DNA of 64,000 nt from Planctomycetaceae bacterium (GCA_018699955.1 JABISG010000116.1:78010-142009), one strand, 5' to 3'. Shown: positions 7,639 to 17,031, counted from the first letter of the stretch. Notes: generated from the letters alone by a model not told the origin. Numbers and translations: made by a program.

Positions 7639-9909
7639 ATGGCGTTTCCTGCGGGCCGGGAATTGGGTTGGCTGGTTGTGCTGTTGACGGCGATTGTCGG
7701 AAATTCAGCCATCGCCGACGAGGAAAGCGCCGAAGGTGATTTGGCGGCTTACGATGCGCTCGTCAAGCCGGACGACCGCGAGCATTGGTCGTATCTGCCG
7801 GTGAAAAAACCGCCGGTTCCGAAAGTTACCCGCGCCGATTGGGTGCGCAATCCCATCGATGCTTTCATTCTCGCGAAGCTCGAAAAGCAGGGATGGAAAC
7901 CGGCCGCACCTGCGAAGCGACGCGAATTGTTGCGGCGGGTTTATCTCGATGTAATCGGTCTGCCTCCCTCACCCGCCGAGCAGCAACAATTTCTCGACGA
8001 CGCATCGCCGCTCGCATTCGAGCGCGTTGTCGATGAACTGCTGAAACGAAAAGGATACGGCGAACGCTGGGCGCGGCATTGGCTGGATGTTGTCCGCTAT
8101 GCCGAAACCAACGGCTACGAACGCGACGCCATTAAGCCGTCGGTCTGGCGATACCGCGATTATGTCATCGACGCCTTCAACAACGACAAGCCGTATAACC
8201 GCTTCGTCCTCGAACAGTTGGCGGGCGACGAATTAACCGATGCCAGCAGCGAGACGGTGATCGCTACCGGTTTCTATCGGCTGGGACCGTGGGACGATGA
8301 ACCGGCCGACCCGCAGCAGGATCGGTCGGACCAGTTGGACGATTTGATTCGAACCACTTCGGAAGTGTTTCTCGGAATGACGCTGGGTTGTGCTCGCTGT
8401 CACAACCACAAATTCGACTCGCTGAGCATGCACGACTACTACCGCATGTCGGCCATTTTCGACGGACTGCAGCGACCCCAAAACGGACGAACAGAACTCG
8501 ATTGGCCGGCCGGTTCGAGCCAACAGGTTGCCGCACTAGCAAAGCGCGATCGCGACATCGCCGCCGCACAGGCGAAGATCAAACAGTTACAGAGTGCGTT
8601 TCGAGTGAAGTTTCTTACGGACGGCAACAGCAGTTTACCGCCCGAAGCGTTGCTTGCGATTCGCACCGAACCGGGCAAACGCACTGCGGCGCAAAACACG
8701 CTCGCAGGTCAACACACGGCGGCGTTGGAGAAGGAAATTCAAGCCGCCCTGCCGGAAGTGACCCGCAAACAGATCGCCGCCCTCGAACAGAACATCACGC
8801 AGCTAAGAAAGACGACTCCCGATTTGCCGCGCGGTTATTTCATGACCGAACCGTCGCCGAAAGTTGCCGCGTCGCATTTGCTGTTGCGTGGTCGTGCATC
8901 GAATCCCGGCCCACAGGTGCAGCCCGGATTGCCGACGGTATTGGAAGCGGTACAGCCGCAGTTTCCGCAGTCAACCAATCGTACGACACAGCGCCGGCTG
9001 ACGTTGGCCGGCTGGGTGGCGCGGTCCGAAAACCCGCTGACCGCGCGTGTGATCGTCAACCGAATTTGGCAGCGACATTTCGGATTGGGGCTGGTGCGCA
9101 CGCCGAACGATTTCGGCGTGCTGGGTGATCCGCCGACGCATCCGGAGTTACTCGATTGGCTCGCCAACTGGTTCGTCCACGATGCCAACTGGTCGCTGAA
9201 ACGGTTGCACCGTTTGATTCTCACCAGCAACACGTTTCGCATGAGCAAACAATGGAATGCCGAATACGGCGAAGCCGATCCGACGAATCAATTCTGCTGG
9301 CGGTTCCCTTACACGCGGCTCGAAGTGGAAGCGATTCGCGATTCGATGCTGGCGGTGAGCGGAAAGCTGAACCGAAAAATGTACGGACCAAGCACCTATT
9401 TGTACGTGCCGAAAGAAGCCCTCGACGGACACAGCGATCCGGGAAAAATCTGGAAGCCGTTCAACGAAACCGAAGCGTCGCGGCGAACGGTGTATGCGTT
9501 CATCAAGCGGTCGATGGTGGTGCCGATGCTGGAAGTACTCGACCTCTGCGACAGCACGCGTTCCAGTGAACGACGAAATGTGACCAGCGTGCCGACACAG
9601 GCGTTGACGCTGTTCAACGGCGACTTCGTCAACCGCCAGGCGAAACATCTGGCATCGCGATTACAACGTGAAGCGGCCGACAAACCAAACCAACAGATTG
9701 AACGCGCCTGGACGCTGGCGTTGTGCCGTCCACCGAGGGCGGATGAATTAAGAATCATGCAGCAGTTTCTCACCAACGAAACGCAGGCGGTGCGCGACGA
9801 AGCGAAGAAACGAAACGAGAACCTGTCTGAAACCGACGCGCGACAACGGGCGTTGGTGCAGATGTGCCGGGTGATTTTCAATTTGAACGAATTTGTTTAT
9901 CCGAACTGA
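7639..9909 (+). CDS. DUF1549/DUF1553 planctomycete protein
   Basis: A 756-residue exported protein of the family that pairs with DUF1501 proteins in planctomycetes and verrucomicrobia. A signal peptide (WLVVLLTAIVGNSAIA) is followed directly by DUF1549, with HWSYLPVKKP, NPIDAFILAKLE, the GYGERWARHWLDVVRYAETNGYERD region, and a CARCHNHKFD motif that could bind haem or metal. DUF1553 follows, with ARVIVNRIWQRHFG and a C-terminal half ending near MCRVIFNLNEFVYPN. Unlike many relatives it lacks the N-terminal planctomycete cytochrome domain (no other CxxCH). Function is not established; a role in polysaccharide or sulfatase-linked breakdown is often suggested. GGGGG precedes the ATG. The DUF1501 gene follows as its usual partner. 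Confidence 0.93.
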   Translation: MAFPAGRELGWLVVLLTAIVGNSAIADEESAEGDLAAYDALVKPDDREHWSYLPVKKPPVPKVTRADWVRNPIDAFILAKLEKQGWKPAAPAKRRELLRRVYLDVIGLPPSPAEQQQFLDDASPLAFERVVDELLKRKGYGERWARHWLDVVRYAETNGYERDAIKPSVWRYRDYVIDAFNNDKPYNRFVLEQLAGDELTDASSETVIATGFYRLGPWDDEPADPQQDRSDQLDDLIRTTSEVFLGMTLGCARCHNHKFDSLSMHDYYRMSAIFDGLQRPQNGRTELDWPAGSSQQVAALAKRDRDIAAAQAKIKQLQSAFRVKFLTDGNSSLPPEALLAIRTEPGKRTAAQNTLAGQHTAALEKEIQAALPEVTRKQIAALEQNITQLRKTTPDLPRGYFMTEPSPKVAASHLLLRGRASNPGPQVQPGLPTVLEAVQPQFPQSTNRTTQRRLTLAGWVARSENPLTARVIVNRIWQRHFGLGLVRTPNDFGVLGDPPTHPELLDWLANWFVHDANWSLKRLHRLILTSNTFRMSKQWNAEYGEADPTNQFCWRFPYTRLEVEAIRDSMLAVSGKLNRKMYGPSTYLYVPKEALDGHSDPGKIWKPFNETEASRRTVYAFIKRSMVVPMLEVLDLCDSTRSSERRNVTSVPTQALTLFNGDFVNRQAKHLASRLQREAADKPNQQIERAWTLALCRPPRADELRIMQQFLTNETQAVRDEAKKRNENLSETDARQRALVQMCRVIFNLNEFVYPN

Positions 9910-9930
9910 TGTGAAGAAACCCCGAAGTTG

Positions 9931-9963
9931 AGAAACCTGGTTTTTTCAAAAAACCGGGTTTCT
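9931..9963. repeat. 16-bp inverted repeat, T-rich and A-rich at the centre
   Basis: AGAAACCTGGTTTTTT, C, AAAAAACCGGGTTTCT. The arms pair fully apart from one G-U position. It lies between the DUF1549/1553 and DUF1501 genes, which are expected to be co-transcribed, so it could act as a partial terminator, an RNA processing site, or simply be a mobile palindrome. Confidence 0.65.
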
Positions 9964-10008
9964 GCGTCGCTGCAACGAAAACAATCGCAACAAATGCGGA
10001 GCCGGTCG

Positions 10009-11481
10009 ATGAACGACGAATTCTCATCACTTAATCAACTTCCGACAAGCCGCCGTGAAATGCTGCGGAACGTTGGCGGCGGGTTTGCCAGTTTGGCGCT
10101 GGTTGATCTGTTATCGCGTGACGGTTTTTTCGCCAGTCGTGCCGCAGCCGCCGAATCGACTTCCGCCGCTGCGCGTCCGTTGCTTGCACCGCAGCCGCCG
10201 CATTTCCCCACCAAGGCCAAGCACGTCATCTTTCTGTTCATGAACGGTGCTCCCAGTCAGGTCGATACGTTCGATCCGAAACCGGCACTCGAAAAATACG
10301 CTGGAAAACCGTATCAGGGAAAAGCCAAAGTCGGCTCGAACGGCCGGCCGATTGGATACCTCACACCGTCGTTCTTCAAGTTCCGTCCGCGTGGGAAAAG
10401 CGGATTGGAAATCAGCGACATCTTCCCGCACACATCGCAGCACGCTGACGACATCTGCGTGATTCGCTCGCTGCAAACCGATACGGCCGCGCATGCCTCG
10501 GGCTGCCTGCAGATGAACACCGGCAGCGTGCTCATCGGCAAGCCCAGCTTGGGTTCGTGGATGAGCTACGGGCTGGGAACCGAGAACGCCAACCTGCCCA
10601 GTTTTGTGGTGATGACCGATCCGCGCGGCGGGCCGATTGGCAGTGCGTCGAACTGGATGTCGGGCTTCCTGCCGGCCGCCTATCAGGGAACGTTGTTCCG
10701 CAGTGGCGGTGTGCCCTTGCTCGATTTGGCGACACCGCCGGGCGTGAGCAACGCAACGCAACGGCGTTCGCTCGATCTGCTCAAGCAACTCAACCAACGA
10801 CATCGACAAGCATTTGCCAACGAATCGGAATTGAACGCACGGATTCTTTCTTACGAGCTGGCCTACAACATGCAAACTTCGGCCACCGACGTGGTCGATC
10901 TGAACAAGGAAGACCGCAAGACACGCGATGCCTACGGCGTGGATGAGAAGCTGACGGACAATTTCGGCCGCAAGTGTCTCATCGCGCGGCGATTGATTGA
11001 ACGCGGCGTGCGATTCGTGCAGCTGTATTCCGGCGGCGGTCACATCGAAGACACCTGGGACGGCCACAATGACTGTCGCAGCAATCACAAACTGCATGCG
11101 GGCGAAACCGACAAACCGATTGCCGCGCTCATCAGCGATTTGAAACGCTCCGGTTTGTGGGAGGAAACGGTGATTGTGTGGGGCGGCGAATTCGGTCGCA
11201 CGCCGACCAGCGAAGGCGTCGGCAAACCGGGCCGCGACCACAACTGGCGCGGCTTCAGCATGTGGTTAGCCGGCGCCGGCGTCAAAGGCGGACAAGCCAT
11301 CGGCGCAACCGACGAACTCGGCTTCCTCGCCGTCGACGAACCGCATCACATTTCCGATCTACACGCCACCATTCTGCATTTGATGGGCCTCGATCACGAA
11401 CTGCTAACCTATTTCTACCGCGGCCTGGAAGAACGCATCACCGGAGTCCGCGGGCAAGTGATTCGAAAAGCGCTGGCGTGA
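10009..11481 (+). CDS. DUF1501 sulfatase-fold protein, Tat-exported
   Basis: A 490-residue protein of the DUF1501 family, an alkaline phosphatase/sulfatase-like fold. A twin-arginine signal is clear: SRREMLRNVGGG followed by a hydrophobic stretch, so it is probably exported folded with its metal. Family motifs include HVIFLFMNGAPSQVDTFDPK near the N-terminus, GGGHIEDTWDGHNDC in the middle, and VWGGEFGRTPTSEG and GRDHNWRGFSMWLAGAGVKGG toward the end, supplying the Asp and His metal ligands. The substrate is unknown. ATG at 10009 has GGAG eight bases upstream; ATG 9994 is an alternative. It ends the DUF1549/1553-DUF1501 operon; a short GCTTG/CAAGC hairpin lies just after it. Confidence 0.92.
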   Translation: MNDEFSSLNQLPTSRREMLRNVGGGFASLALVDLLSRDGFFASRAAAAESTSAAARPLLAPQPPHFPTKAKHVIFLFMNGAPSQVDTFDPKPALEKYAGKPYQGKAKVGSNGRPIGYLTPSFFKFRPRGKSGLEISDIFPHTSQHADDICVIRSLQTDTAAHASGCLQMNTGSVLIGKPSLGSWMSYGLGTENANLPSFVVMTDPRGGPIGSASNWMSGFLPAAYQGTLFRSGGVPLLDLATPPGVSNATQRRSLDLLKQLNQRHRQAFANESELNARILSYELAYNMQTSATDVVDLNKEDRKTRDAYGVDEKLTDNFGRKCLIARRLIERGVRFVQLYSGGGHIEDTWDGHNDCRSNHKLHAGETDKPIAALISDLKRSGLWEETVIVWGGEFGRTPTSEGVGKPGRDHNWRGFSMWLAGAGVKGGQAIGATDELGFLAVDEPHHISDLHATILHLMGLDHELLTYFYRGLEERITGVRGQVIRKALA

Positions 11482-11537
11482 CGGCGACAAATCAAAGCTT
11501 GAAGCGCAAGCGAATATATCTGGATAATTGATTAGGT

Positions 11538-11602
11538 TGTGCAACAATGTTGCGTCGTTCCCTCTCTTCGCGACACTGTGTCGCCAAAATCCTGTTGTAC
11601 GG
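11538..11602 (+). repeat. Leader element copy B
   Basis: Carries two palindromes: GCAACA-A-TGTTGC at 11541-11553 and GCGACAC-T-GTGTCGC at 11570-11584, then AAAATCCTGTTG. Related to the elements at 4185, 4772 and 44402. The ATG of the DUF4303 gene lies 15 bases downstream. Confidence 0.7.
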
Positions 11603-11616
11603 GCATAGGCACCCAG

Positions 11617-12177
11617 ATGGACATTGACTGGAATCAATTCGAGACACTATTGGCCGAATTGACAACTCGCGAAGTCGAGGCGTTCGCCGCATCACACGCC
11701 ACTGAGCCGTTCTACGGATTCATGTTCGATTGCAATTCCGATTACGGTCAAATTTTGCTTTGCCTCAACACTGAGGCGGAGCTGCAAGCGGACGCTGAAT
11801 CAGCCAAGGAGGGGAATCCTGACTTCGATGCTGAGGAGACACTTGAAGGATGGTGTAATTCTCGTCGCTGGAATGCTGGTGATTGGAAATACCAGGGCTT
11901 TAATTCCACTGAGTTTGATGATGCCTGGGAGCCATTTGAGACGGTCGTTTCCGATATGTGTATGGACGAAGAGGAAGACGAAGACACGTTCATGACACCG
12001 ACGCAAGACAAGTTCATGAAATCGGTGTGTCGCGTTCTTATCCGACTAGATAATACAGGGATATTTGACCGTCTGTCGAAGACAGTAGATTTCAAGACGT
12101 TTGTGGCAGATCATGACGAACTGGATTCCGAATCGTGGGAACGGCTTGCATCAGTGAGAACGGAATCCGCTCCATAA
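11617..12177 (+). CDS. DUF4303 domain protein
   Basis: A 186-residue, acidic, cytoplasmic protein (EEEEDED near residue 126). The N-terminal pattern of an amphipathic helix (WNQFETLLAELTTREVEAF), then FYGFMFDCNSDYGQILLCLNTEAEL, then a Trp-containing middle (RRWNAGDWKYQGF) fits DUF4303, often found as an immunity-like protein near toxin genes. No toxin gene adjoins it here: the neighbours are a DUF1501 gene and a repeat-rich gap. The ATG at 11617 was chosen because the frame upstream of it runs through leader element copy B and has no family similarity. The role is unproven. Confidence 0.7.
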   Translation: MDIDWNQFETLLAELTTREVEAFAASHATEPFYGFMFDCNSDYGQILLCLNTEAELQADAESAKEGNPDFDAEETLEGWCNSRRWNAGDWKYQGFNSTEFDDAWEPFETVVSDMCMDEEEDEDTFMTPTQDKFMKSVCRVLIRLDNTGIFDRLSKTVDFKTFVADHDELDSESWERLASVRTESAP

Positions 12178-12631
12178 CATCCTAGTAGCAATTGGCAGTT
12201 CAACGTCGGTGCATTCGTATAAGGCATTGCCGTAGTAACATTGGATGCGTCAAATCGACGTACCGACGCACCGCGATTGTGTGTATGACGCGAATTCCGA
12301 CCGGCGCTCTGCCGACGGCGACGAACAGCGGCGTCGATGGCGGAAGAGACCACACCCGAATCGGTGCGTCGGCGCTGCGCTTGGACGCACCCTACACTTG
12401 ACTCACCAACACGTCATTCCCGCGAAGGCGGGAAGCCAGCGAACCGGCCAACAGGGCGGAACGATCATCGACTTGCCCACGTCGCCCCAATCCGTTCCGG
12501 ACGGTTTATGTCGCGACGAGTGGATTCCCGCCTGCGCGGGAATGACGCACGCGACTACAACGAGCGAACAGTGGCCTACCGATAAACGGAGCGCTCCCCT
12601 AGCGGGTCGCGGCTAACCGGCGAGTACTTCC
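12178..12631. other. Gene-free repeat-rich stretch of about 450 bp
   Basis: No credible gene. An inverted pair, CGACGCACCGCGATT (12268-12282) and AATCGGTGCGTCG (12360-12372), is followed by GACGCACCCTAC, the reverse form of a GTAGGGTG repeat seen again at 49781, 51466 and 51743. Then comes the 133-bp class element at 12413-12546. The translated strings in this region are products of repeats, not proteins. Confidence 0.65.
12413..12546. repeat. Palindrome-ended element, copy 1 (134 bp)
   Basis: The left end is GTCATTCCCGCGAAGGCGGG followed by AAGCCAG; the right end is the inverse, TGGATTCCCGCCTGCGCGGG then AATGAC. Each end folds on itself (ATTCCCGC...GCGGGAAT). About 80 bp of unrelated sequence lies between. 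Other copies are at 48529, 49880 and 51532. Confidence 0.75.
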
Positions 12632-14452
12632 TTACAGCGCGAAGAAGGTTGAGAAGAACACGCCTTCGCGTTGCAGGGTGCGGTCGTCGGACCAGGTCTT
12701 GATGCCCTGCAGTTGGATGTAGGTGCGGCGGCCGACTTTGCGTTGGTACCGTAGACCGCCGCCGTAGACGGCTTCGCCGGCGATTTCTTCCCAGACGATT
12801 TCGGGGATGAACGATTCGTCTTCGTGATGGCGGAACAATTGCACGCCGAGCGAGACGCCGATGGTGTCATCGACTCGCGCGCCGCGGGAAACCTGCACCA
12901 GCGGGTTCACTTCAAACGTGCTGCGGAGACGGTCGAAGTTGCCGCCGCTGATTGAATTCCAGCCGCTGGTTGCTTTGAAGGCGTTGCAATAAAAGATGGC
13001 ACGTTCGATGCCGGTTGCGCATTGGAATGAGTTGCTCGGCACGCGATTGAGGTTACTTTCCAACACGTACAATTGCCCGTCGCCCCGGCTGCCGGCATCT
13101 TCCCACTTCGAGAGAACACGGCCGGCCAGCGAATAGGGACCGAAGAACTTCGTCGCGCTCAGCGCGGCATAGTAGGCGTCCAGATCGGCCCCGCCGCTGT
13201 TGTGCGCGGAGGCGAATGTCGATTCGATTAACGCGTGCCGATAGTCGGCCGTGGTGTGAATGCCGGCGACATCGAGATTCGCCCCGCCGAAACCATCGAC
13301 GTCGTCGAAGCCGTAAAACAGTTGGACGTTCAGATTGCTGAGACGGCCGGGCATGATTGAGTTCTTGTTAACCGCAATGCCGATGATGTCGTCGTTCATC
13401 AGCAGGTTGTTGTGCAACACGAACGGAAACTTGCCGACGACGACGTGATAATCGCGGGGCGTGAATTCGTAGTCAATCAGCCCGCCAAAAATGCTGCGCA
13501 ACTCGCCTTCAAACCACCAGCGATCGGGGACGCCGGTGGAGTTATTCTGATAACCGGAGGGATTGTTGAACTGATAGAACGAGCCGCCGGAGTTCTTTTC
13601 GCCCAACGGACGAAACTGCATGTGAAACCGTTCGGTTCCGGTCAGACGGAAATCGATGTCGAGAAGTGCCTGATGTCCAACGCCATCGGTTCGTTGGCCG
13701 GAATCTTCAACGGCCACTCCGAACAGTTCGTAACTGCCGTACACAACCAATCGCGGTTCCCACTGAGAACCGTTCTCGCCGAACCACTTCAATCCGGGGC
13801 GCGGGTGGATGGCGTCGGCTCCGAGGAATTCGGCGAACGCAGTCAGCGGGCGTGGTTTCTCCCACGACTCGGGCAGCCGCAGGAAGTCGTAATGCTCGTC
13901 GCAGTCTGCGGGCGGCCAGTTCAGCCGGTCGCCTTCCGGCTCGTACAGATACGACCCGCCGTGGTTCCATAATTCCTCGGCCAGCGGTGGCAAGGGTTCG
14001 TCATCGTCGGTCGAGGGGACGGGAGTATGTGCGGAGTCCTGCTCGTTCTGCGGGTCAGGCAGCGGTGGCAAATCGAGTTTCGGCGGTTGAACTCCTGCCT
14101 CATCAATCGCGTCGTCAAATGCCGTTTCAACAGGAATTGCAACAGGCCGAAATGCTGGAGGCGCGAGACGTTCCTTCCCCCTGCGAATTGGCGATGCGGC
14201 TGACGGGCCTGTTTCGGCGGTCCGGATTGATTGCGCGGAATTCCGGGGCGGGCGAATCAGGCCGAAGGGTTGTTGATTGGAATTCGTCGCCGGTGGGGTG
14301 CTTTTACCGATTGCATGCCACTTTCCGAATTCACTGACAGATGTGCGACCTGTGTTGGAAGGTGGTTCGATCAACTGCGCGCAGAGGGGCGAGACAGTCA
14401 GGATGGTCCAGACTGTGATTAGCGGAATCAGTTTGTTCGGTGCATGCTGCAT
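12632..14452 (-). CDS. Presumed outer-membrane beta-barrel protein partnered with a multihaem cytochrome
   Basis: A 606-residue exported protein. A signal peptide (LIPLITVWTILTVSPLCA) is followed by a long Pro-rich region (to about residue 170) and then a domain of alternating-hydrophobicity strands rich in Tyr, Phe, Gly and Asn, such as RLVVYGSYELFGVAVED, YYAALSATKFFGPYSLAG and YIQLQGIKTWSD. The last residue is Leu after FFSTFFA, which fits an outer-membrane barrel, where a hydrophobic or aromatic end is usual. Start: ATG at 14452 lies eight bases after the cytochrome stop; an ATG at 14485 would overlap the cytochrome gene. The tight spacing implies one operon. No specific family was recognised; an alternative is a periplasmic beta-rich protein. 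Confidence 0.6.
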   Translation of the reverse strand: MQHAPNKLIPLITVWTILTVSPLCAQLIEPPSNTGRTSVSEFGKWHAIGKSTPPATNSNQQPFGLIRPPRNSAQSIRTAETGPSAASPIRRGKERLAPPAFRPVAIPVETAFDDAIDEAGVQPPKLDLPPLPDPQNEQDSAHTPVPSTDDDEPLPPLAEELWNHGGSYLYEPEGDRLNWPPADCDEHYDFLRLPESWEKPRPLTAFAEFLGADAIHPRPGLKWFGENGSQWEPRLVVYGSYELFGVAVEDSGQRTDGVGHQALLDIDFRLTGTERFHMQFRPLGEKNSGGSFYQFNNPSGYQNNSTGVPDRWWFEGELRSIFGGLIDYEFTPRDYHVVVGKFPFVLHNNLLMNDDIIGIAVNKNSIMPGRLSNLNVQLFYGFDDVDGFGGANLDVAGIHTTADYRHALIESTFASAHNSGGADLDAYYAALSATKFFGPYSLAGRVLSKWEDAGSRGDGQLYVLESNLNRVPSNSFQCATGIERAIFYCNAFKATSGWNSISGGNFDRLRSTFEVNPLVQVSRGARVDDTIGVSLGVQLFRHHEDESFIPEIVWEEIAGEAVYGGGLRYQRKVGRRTYIQLQGIKTWSDDRTLQREGVFFSTFFAL

Positions 14453-14459
14453 CAAACGG

Positions 14460-16478
14460 TTACTTCTGTTGTCGTGCTTTGCCAAGGAAGAATGGTAGTC
14501 GCTCGTGCGGTGTGACTTCGATGATGGATTGGTGGCGATCGATTTCGACGACTTCCAGCAGGTGTTTTAAGTGCGGTGTGCCGATGCGGTCGAACAGTGC
14601 CGGGGGGAAGTGCCGGAAGTTCAATTTCACATCGAGCCGGTAATAGCCGGGCCGATCGGGCAGGCGGATCGGGTAGACCTGACCGAGTGTTTTCAAAGGG
14701 GGCAGGCTGGACTTGGCCAGTCGAAATGTCGGCGGACGTCCGAACGATGCCGGCACACCTGCTGCCGGCCGCAGAATGTTGAGCGGAGTGAGGTGGCGAT
14801 TGACCGCCAGCGTCACCGGGCGTTCGGTTCCGCGTGCCGTCAATGCGACGAACTTGCTTTGCATGTTCAACAGATGCCGATCGTAATGTAGTTTGCCCCG
14901 TTCGACATAGTGGCTGTGTGCGTCGCGGAGGTCGCCGTTGCGATCCAGATCGCCCGACCGAAACACAACGCAACCGGCCGCATCGGTCAGAGTGATTTCG
15001 ACCCACGCCTGGCGCTCGGCGGTGAATCCGGTGGGGAAGTTGTGTCCCGACAATTTACTGACGACATCGACGCGAACTTTCACGCGGTCACCAGCCGCTG
15101 CCCGACCGGGTGCCTTCACGCAAATGTCGGCCGCGTTTTTTAGTAACTCGTATCGATGCTCGCGGGCGATCTTGAGTTGTCGGCGGTTACGGCGACGTAG
15201 TTGATTCAACGTCTTGCGGTGATAGGGCGAGAGCCGGCTTTCATCGCGGTAGTCAATTTCGTACATCCAATCGAGTTTTTCGGGGAATTCGGTATCGGGC
15301 AGCATCGAGTAGTCGGGACCGGCAAAACTATGATTGGAAAGCCGTCGTAGCGGCAGGCGTTTTGGATCGATTCCGGGAACCCGAGCCGCCGGCCCGAGCG
15401 GCCGATCATCGTCGGCAATGGCGACTCCGGGGATTGGTCCCATGTGACATTGTTGACAGGTGACGCCCTGTTTGGCGGCCGGGCTGTGTTGCCATTCGCT
15501 GAAGGCTTCTTCCAGTCGAACACCTTGCGGGCTGGTGACATCGTGACACATCCCGCAGAACGACGACTGCTTGAGATACTTGTTGCCCGCCGAGAGGTGC
15601 GTTCGATGTTCGGTCGGCGTTGGATCATTGAACGGGCCGAACATGCAGGTTTCGAGAAGTTTGCCCGGCAGGATCGCCTGACGGACATTTGATTTGTAAT
15701 ACGGCCGGGTCATACGGTGACAGACGACGCAGGTCACGCCTTCCATCGACAGCCGGGATCGATTGACGTTTCGCCGCGAGCCGTTTTCTCCCAATGCCGT
15801 TCCTAACGGTGTATGACAACGCACGCAGAACGTTCCGATTGTTCCCGAAGTCCGTTCGACGAGCGTGAGGTTGAATGCTTCCATGACGGGACTGTGCTGC
15901 GCGTAGGCGTGCATCGACCGCGACCATTCGGTGTACTGTTTGGGGTGACAGACCTTGCATTCTTTGGCCGAGGGAAAATCAATTTCGAGCAGCGGTCGCG
16001 ATGAGCAGCCGTCGGGCAATTTGTATTCGAGCGCGCCGCGGGCAATCCAGTTTCGCACGGCGGCCAACTGCTTACCGGTTAGCCACTCGTTCGGGTCTTC
16101 GGGCATCTCGGGTTCATCCGGCAGATTGGAATTGCGATCGCCGTTGTGATTCCAGAGCAGTTGCGTGAAGAATGCGGATTCGTCGGGTCGGCCGGGAACG
16201 ACCAGGCGTTTGCCATCGGCCGACTTCGCATCAATGACGGCCTGGTAACTGGTGAGGTCGGTCTCTTTGGTTCCCGAACGGTGACAGCCGGCACACTTGA
16301 CGGCGAGAATGAGATAGACATCGGGCCAATCGGGGTCGAAGGGATGTTCGACGTTGCGCACCGTGTACGGGGCGGCCATCACCGGTGCCGGCTCCATGAA
16401 GAAGGAGACCGACAACACGCCGACGTATGCGAAGAATGATGTCAACGCGCCGAAGCGCGGGAAGAGCCGCTTGGGCAT
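14460..16478 (-). CDS. Hexahaem c-type cytochrome
   Basis: A 672-residue exported cytochrome. After a signal/anchor segment (GALTSFFAYVGVLSVSFF) come six CxxCH haem sites: CAGCH, CKVCH, CVRCH, CVVCH, CGMCH and CQQCH. The first, near CAGCHRSGTKETDLTSY, is the planctomycete PSCyt1-type; the others with GTFCVRCHTPLGT and CGMCHDVTSPQG resemble the cytochrome c554/multihaem reductase class. The C-terminal third is a beta-rich domain without haems. It probably moves electrons in the periplasm. ATG at 16478 has GGAG upstream; the longer frame from 16703 is low-complexity and unlikely. It precedes the presumed barrel gene by eight bases. Confidence 0.88.
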   Translation of the reverse strand: MPKRLFPRFGALTSFFAYVGVLSVSFFMEPAPVMAAPYTVRNVEHPFDPDWPDVYLILAVKCAGCHRSGTKETDLTSYQAVIDAKSADGKRLVVPGRPDESAFFTQLLWNHNGDRNSNLPDEPEMPEDPNEWLTGKQLAAVRNWIARGALEYKLPDGCSSRPLLEIDFPSAKECKVCHPKQYTEWSRSMHAYAQHSPVMEAFNLTLVERTSGTIGTFCVRCHTPLGTALGENGSRRNVNRSRLSMEGVTCVVCHRMTRPYYKSNVRQAILPGKLLETCMFGPFNDPTPTEHRTHLSAGNKYLKQSSFCGMCHDVTSPQGVRLEEAFSEWQHSPAAKQGVTCQQCHMGPIPGVAIADDDRPLGPAARVPGIDPKRLPLRRLSNHSFAGPDYSMLPDTEFPEKLDWMYEIDYRDESRLSPYHRKTLNQLRRRNRRQLKIAREHRYELLKNAADICVKAPGRAAAGDRVKVRVDVVSKLSGHNFPTGFTAERQAWVEITLTDAAGCVVFRSGDLDRNGDLRDAHSHYVERGKLHYDRHLLNMQSKFVALTARGTERPVTLAVNRHLTPLNILRPAAGVPASFGRPPTFRLAKSSLPPLKTLGQVYPIRLPDRPGYYRLDVKLNFRHFPPALFDRIGTPHLKHLLEVVEIDRHQSIIEVTPHERLPFFLGKARQQK

Positions 16479-17031
16479 GCCTGGACTCCGTACCAGAACG
16501 GTCGGCAACCGGGGGGTTGTCGGCCGCGGCAAGTGGGGTATTTGAAAACAGTCGCTGCGTGAGTGGGAAGAAGAGAGGGGATGGAGTCTGAATGAATGCA
16601 GAGAATTGGGGCAGGGCCACAATTGTTGATCGAACAAAAGGCCAGAACGACTTCGCCCGGTTCGCCTTACGAAAGGCAGGTTACCGCGATTGACCTGCTG
16701 CATGACGAACAGACGTTGCCGCCCTAGCGACTTCGATAATCTGCGATTCGCCTATTGCCGTCGCAATCCGAACTTCGCGCCTGATCGAAACCGGCGGCGT
16801 TTACAGCAAGTCGTCCGAAAACCCTCTGACGGGTCACGTCAACACTTGCCCGAAAGTGTCACGAACAACCGCAACCGGGTTTTCGGACGTGTTCAAGTTT
16901 TCGGCCCATCGCAAAATTGCCGATTGTATCGACGAGGCGAGGTGGTGTCGGTTACGATGGGGGGCGAGTGATTTGTCCAGTTTGAAACCGGCGGCAGCCC
17001 GCTGTTGATTGCATGCAATTTTGAAGAGGCA
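16479..17031. other. Gene-free stretch of about 550 bp, divergent promoter region
   Basis: Lies between the starts of the minus-strand cytochrome operon and the plus-strand lipoprotein gene. Nothing coding is convincing. It contains the structured element at 16812-16889. Confidence 0.6.
16812..16889 (+). ncRNA. Candidate cloverleaf-like structured RNA or leader
   Basis: A 13-bp perfect outer stem (CGTCCGAAAACCC at 16812-16824 and GGGTTTTCGGACG at 16877-16889) encloses two hairpins: TGACG-GGTCA-CGTCA (16827-16841) and ACACTT-GCCCGA-AAGTGT (16842-16859), sharing one base. It lies about 140 bases upstream of the lipoprotein start and could be part of its leader. It is not a tRNA: the stems and loops do not fit. 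No known riboswitch class was recognised. Confidence 0.4.

Noticed and set aside
10111..11241. A 376-codon minus-strand frame opposite the DUF1501 gene
   Set aside because: Shadow of a clearly identified gene; composition is that of an antisense frame.
16812..16889. tRNA gene
   Set aside because: Outer stem is too long and lacks the tRNA arm pattern and CCA-type end; no anticodon loop fits.
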